This document shows, piece by piece, positions 62,912-64,000 of a stretch of 64,000 nucleotides of DNA (the first letter of the stretch is position 1; each line of letters opens with the position of its first letter). The stretch covers positions 1-64,000 of the forward strand of contig NZ_JBMOUD010000009.1 in the NCBI RefSeq assembly GCF_049319665.1, in the 5' to 3' direction. The DNA comes from JBMOUD01 sp049319665 (GTDB lineage Bacteria; Pseudomonadota; Gammaproteobacteria; Enterobacterales; Enterobacteriaceae). Under the pieces are notes generated by a model. That model was not told the origin of the DNA, made no database searches, and worked only from the letters and a program-made list of their open reading frames with translations. Position numbers and translations under genes: made by a program.

Positions 62912-63712
62912 ATGAGACTTATCCCCCTAAATACTACCGTTGAAGTTGGCAAATGGGCTGCACGTCATATTGTTGAACGTATCAACGCGTTTAAACCAAC
63001 TAAAGAACGCCCTTTTGTTCTCGGTCTACCTACCGGCGGGACGCCTCTTGAAGCTTACAAACACTTGGTTGCCATGCACAAATCAGGCCAAGTTAGTTTC
63101 AAAAATGTGGTAACCTTCAATATGGATGAATATGTTGGTCTGCCGCAGGAACACCCAGAAAGCTACCATACTTTTATGCATCGTAATTTCTTTGACCATG
63201 TCGATATTCCGCGTGAAAACATCAACCTACTGAATGGAAACGCGCCGGACATTACAGAAGAGTGTCGTCAATACGAAGAGAAAATTAAGTCTTACGGGAA
63301 AATTAACCTGTTTATGGGCGGCGTTGGCAACGATGGCCATATTGCCTTTAACGAACCGGCATCTTCTTTGGCATCACGTACTCGTATCAAAACGTTGACT
63401 CAAGAAACCCGTATCGCTAATTCACGTTTCTTTGATAACGATGTTACACAAGTGCCAAAATATGCACTGACCGTCGGTGTCGGCACACTGCTCGATGCAG
63501 AAGAAGTAATGATTCTGGTCACAGGCCATGCCAAAGCACAGGCGCTGGCTGCCGCAGTAGAAGGCAATATTAACCATATGTGGACAATTAGCTGTCTGCA
63601 ATTGCACGCCAAAGCGGTTGTTGTTTGTGATGAACCATCTACCATGGAACTTAAAGTAAAAACTGTTAAGTATTTCCGTGAGTTAGAAACAGAAAATATG
63701 AAAAATCTTTAA
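62912..63712 (+). CDS. nagB: NagB, glucosamine-6-phosphate deaminase
   Basis: 266 residues from the ATG at 62912 (AGAGG upstream), the E. coli length; a longer frame adds 32 unmatched residues. Motifs: phosphate loop GLPTGGTPLEAY, NMDEYVGLP with the catalytic Asp72, and GGVGNDGHIAFNEPAS with His143 and Glu148. Converts GlcN-6-P to fructose-6-P and ammonia. First gene of nagBA. Confidence 0.97.
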   Translation: MRLIPLNTTVEVGKWAARHIVERINAFKPTKERPFVLGLPTGGTPLEAYKHLVAMHKSGQVSFKNVVTFNMDEYVGLPQEHPESYHTFMHRNFFDHVDIPRENINLLNGNAPDITEECRQYEEKIKSYGKINLFMGGVGNDGHIAFNEPASSLASRTRIKTLTQETRIANSRFFDNDVTQVPKYALTVGVGTLLDAEEVMILVTGHAKAQALAAAVEGNINHMWTISCLQLHAKAVVVCDEPSTMELKVKTVKYFRELETENMKNL

Positions 63713-63739
63713 TCTGTAACCTTACACTAGGGGGCCAAG

Positions 63740-64000
63740 ATGTATGCATTGATTCAGGGTCGGATCTTTACCGGCCACGACGTTCTGGATAATCACGCGG
63801 TTATTATTGCCGATGGCAAAATTGAGCGCGTTTGTCCTTTAAACGAATTACCGGCAGGGATAGAAACTCGAGATCTTAAAGGCGCCATCCTTGCCCCCGG
63901 CTTTATCGATCTTCAGCTCAACGGCTGCGGCGGTGTACAGTTTAACGACTCATTGGAAGCTATCTCTATCGAAACACTGGAGATCATGCAAAAAACCAAT
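63740..64000 (+). CDS. nagA: NagA, GlcNAc-6-phosphate deacetylase (5' part)
   Basis: The first 87 codons before the window ends. The start MYALIQGRIFTGHDVLDNHAV and the stretch GAILAPGFIDLQLNGCGGVQFND match E. coli NagA; GFID plus LQLNGCGG is the amidohydrolase entry motif. It lies 27 nt after nagB with GGGGG-containing ribosome site and feeds NagB. Confidence 0.96.
   Translation, partial: MYALIQGRIFTGHDVLDNHAVIIADGKIERVCPLNELPAGIETRDLKGAILAPGFIDLQLNGCGGVQFNDSLEAISIETLEIMQKTN

Noticed and set aside
1..64000. CRISPR arrays, rRNA, IS transposases, prophage genes
   Set aside because: No regular spaced repeats, rRNA sequence, transposase or phage structural proteins were seen on either strand.

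Overview
The window is a chromosomal segment of an enterobacterium, most likely a Yersinia or a close relative in Yersiniaceae. Gene order and protein lengths follow the Escherichia coli tol-pal / cydAB / suc-sdh / gltA / nei-pxp / phrB / kdp / pgm-seqA / fldA-fur / glnS / nagE-nagBA backbone. The chitin genes (GH20 chitobiase, chitoporin, ChiQ lipoprotein), the ERIC-type intergenic repeats and moderate GC content also fit. The species assignment is an inference from gene content, not a database result. Almost all starts were refined by Shine-Dalgarno spacing and by remembered family lengths.

Layout. 1-700: a partial open frame and a minus-strand tRNA-Lys cluster, three intact copies plus a 19-nt 3' remnant. 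878-6837: cell-envelope operon ybgC-tolQRAB-pal-cpoB (minus). 6974-10144: cytochrome bd oxidase cydABX-ybgE (minus), then an 805-bp regulatory region with an FNR-like site. 10950-21103: sucABCD and sdhCDAB (minus), divergent from gltA (21854-23140, plus); together they make most of the second half of the TCA cycle. 23262-26464: nei and pxpABC (5-oxoprolinase). 26837-29022: an MFS transporter and the NIF3 protein YbgI.

First accessory island (about 29.0-33.9 kb). A secreted tannase/feruloyl-esterase-family protein, a MarR regulator and a UbiD-family decarboxylase that resembles fungal Fdc1 sit between ybgI and phrB. I infer a small hydroxycinnamate-ester module: ester cleavage, then non-oxidative decarboxylation. 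The esterase lacks both cysteines of the family's CS-D-HC motif, and the two enzyme genes share an upstream motif.

33.9-45.2 kb: phrB, a two-domain YbgA (DUF523+DUF1722), ybfA, and kdpFABC plus kdpDE for high-affinity K+ uptake. Second accessory island (45.4-46.8 kb): a Tlde1-like L,D-transpeptidase-fold toxin, a signal-peptide-bearing putative immunity protein and an Hcp, overlapping by 1 nt at each junction. This is an orphan type VI secretion effector/immunity/carrier cassette.

46.9-53.5 kb: a His-rich PadR regulator with three copies of a TTTAGATATATC operator-like motif, a DUF3861 protein, pgm, seqA, ybfF, ybfE, fldA and fur. 53.7-64.0 kb: chitin/GlcNAc use (chitobiase, ChiQ, ChiP, nagE, nagB, start of nagA) around glnS, with CRP-like and NagC-like sites. 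The chitoporin and GlcNAc PTS genes supply sugar to NagA/NagB, which feed glycolysis.

The best candidates for something under-described are the esterase/decarboxylase/MarR module with its altered esterase active site, the effector-immunity-Hcp cassette, and the PadR operator array.
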